DNA of 64,000 nucleotides, taken from BS750m-G69 sp964441235 (lineage in GTDB: Bacteria > Fidelibacterota > UBA2242). The DNA lies in assembly GCA_964441235.1 (NCBI GenBank), contig CAYTUQ010000004.1, positions 62,001 through 126,000 on the forward strand. The letters are read 5' to 3'. A program made the position numbers and the translations under genes. Shown one piece after another: positions 63,788 to 64,000 of the stretch; the stretch's first letter is position 1; each line of letters opens with the position of its first letter. The notes beneath the pieces are model-generated. The model was not told where the DNA came from. It was given only the letters and a program-made list of their open reading frames with translations, and ran no database searches.

Positions 63788-64000
63788 TATTCTTTGAAAA
63801 TAAACATTTAAAACCACTCCTTTCCATAATTTGCATATTTTACCTTACAACGAGACATTTTTAGTAATTTACCACCCCCTTATAATTGTCAAGAACTTTT
63901 TTGTTTAACCCAATAAGCTTACTTCAAATGATTCTACATATTGCAAATACGTGTAGAGATACGATATATGCTCGGCATACTATTATGAAATGTTGAGAAA

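Overview
The window is AT-rich DNA, apparently from an uncultured bacterium of the Fibrobacterota-Chlorobiota-Bacteroidota (FCB) superphylum. It could be a relative of Cloacimonadota, Marinimicrobia, Calditrichota or KSB1; I cannot place it more precisely by eye. The evidence is C-terminal 'NYPNPFN / YxxxG / SGVYF' sorting domains (type IX-like) on several proteins, a PorV/PorQ-type outer-membrane protein, a TonB receptor with an N-terminal carboxypeptidase-regulatory domain, a DUF3098 protein, many 'MxxC' lipoproteins, and the absence of encoded CCA on the tRNA. A run of 100 Ns (18735-18834) shows this is a scaffold of a draft or metagenome assembly.

Layout. 1-4905: a conserved housekeeping run (PilM/PilN-like pair, rsmD, coaD, pta, FmdB-type zinc ribbon). 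5276-12651: a co-directional row of exported proteins of mostly unknown role (broken CsgG-like gene, LPP20/PKD protein, NTF2-like protein, PEGA-repeat protein, cohesin-like lipoprotein) with a decayed MNT-HEPN toxin-antitoxin pair inside it. 12661-14909: a REP/RAYT repeat locus with a 370-bp tandem duplication, then a KilA-N gene. 15058-23335: one giant multidomain surface protein (beta-helix, Fn3, FG-GAP, PQQ-type propeller, Ig, dockerin, cohesin, sorting domain) interrupted by the assembly gap. 23580-25866 (minus): OPT transporter and DUF3098. 26407-37425: radical SAM AmrS, a small envelope cluster ending in an OmpA-TPR lipoprotein, tRNA-Leu, acyl-CoA synthetase, purM, gpsA, secreted metalloprotease. 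37426-40838: three minus-strand toxin-antitoxin pairs separated by imperfect palindromes that share a GATTCGTTAG end and look like integron attC sites. 40839-49737 (minus): Nif3, a DUF362 protein, a GPH-type sugar symporter, and two tandem SGNH-TPR proteins. 49738-50852: a repeat graveyard with a broken four-helix-bundle gene and a MITE with a clear target duplication. 50853-62103 (minus): LacI regulator, TonB receptor, Fn3/sorting-domain protein, lipoprotein, PorV-like protein, IPT-propeller lipoprotein and a CBM9 protein. 62323-63535: an IS630-type element, then a 128-bp repeat that also occurs at 45750.

How the parts may work together. The LacI-TonB-PorV-CBM9 block with the nearby GPH symporter resembles a carbohydrate-uptake locus, but it lacks a recognisable SusD and any glycoside hydrolase in the window; this is my best candidate for a less-described system. 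The second theme is mobile and decaying DNA: REP elements inside a RAYT reading frame, a HEPN remnant fused to a PEGA gene, possible integron-type TA cassettes, a MITE and a frameshifted IS. All family names come from reading the protein sequences; no database search was possible.
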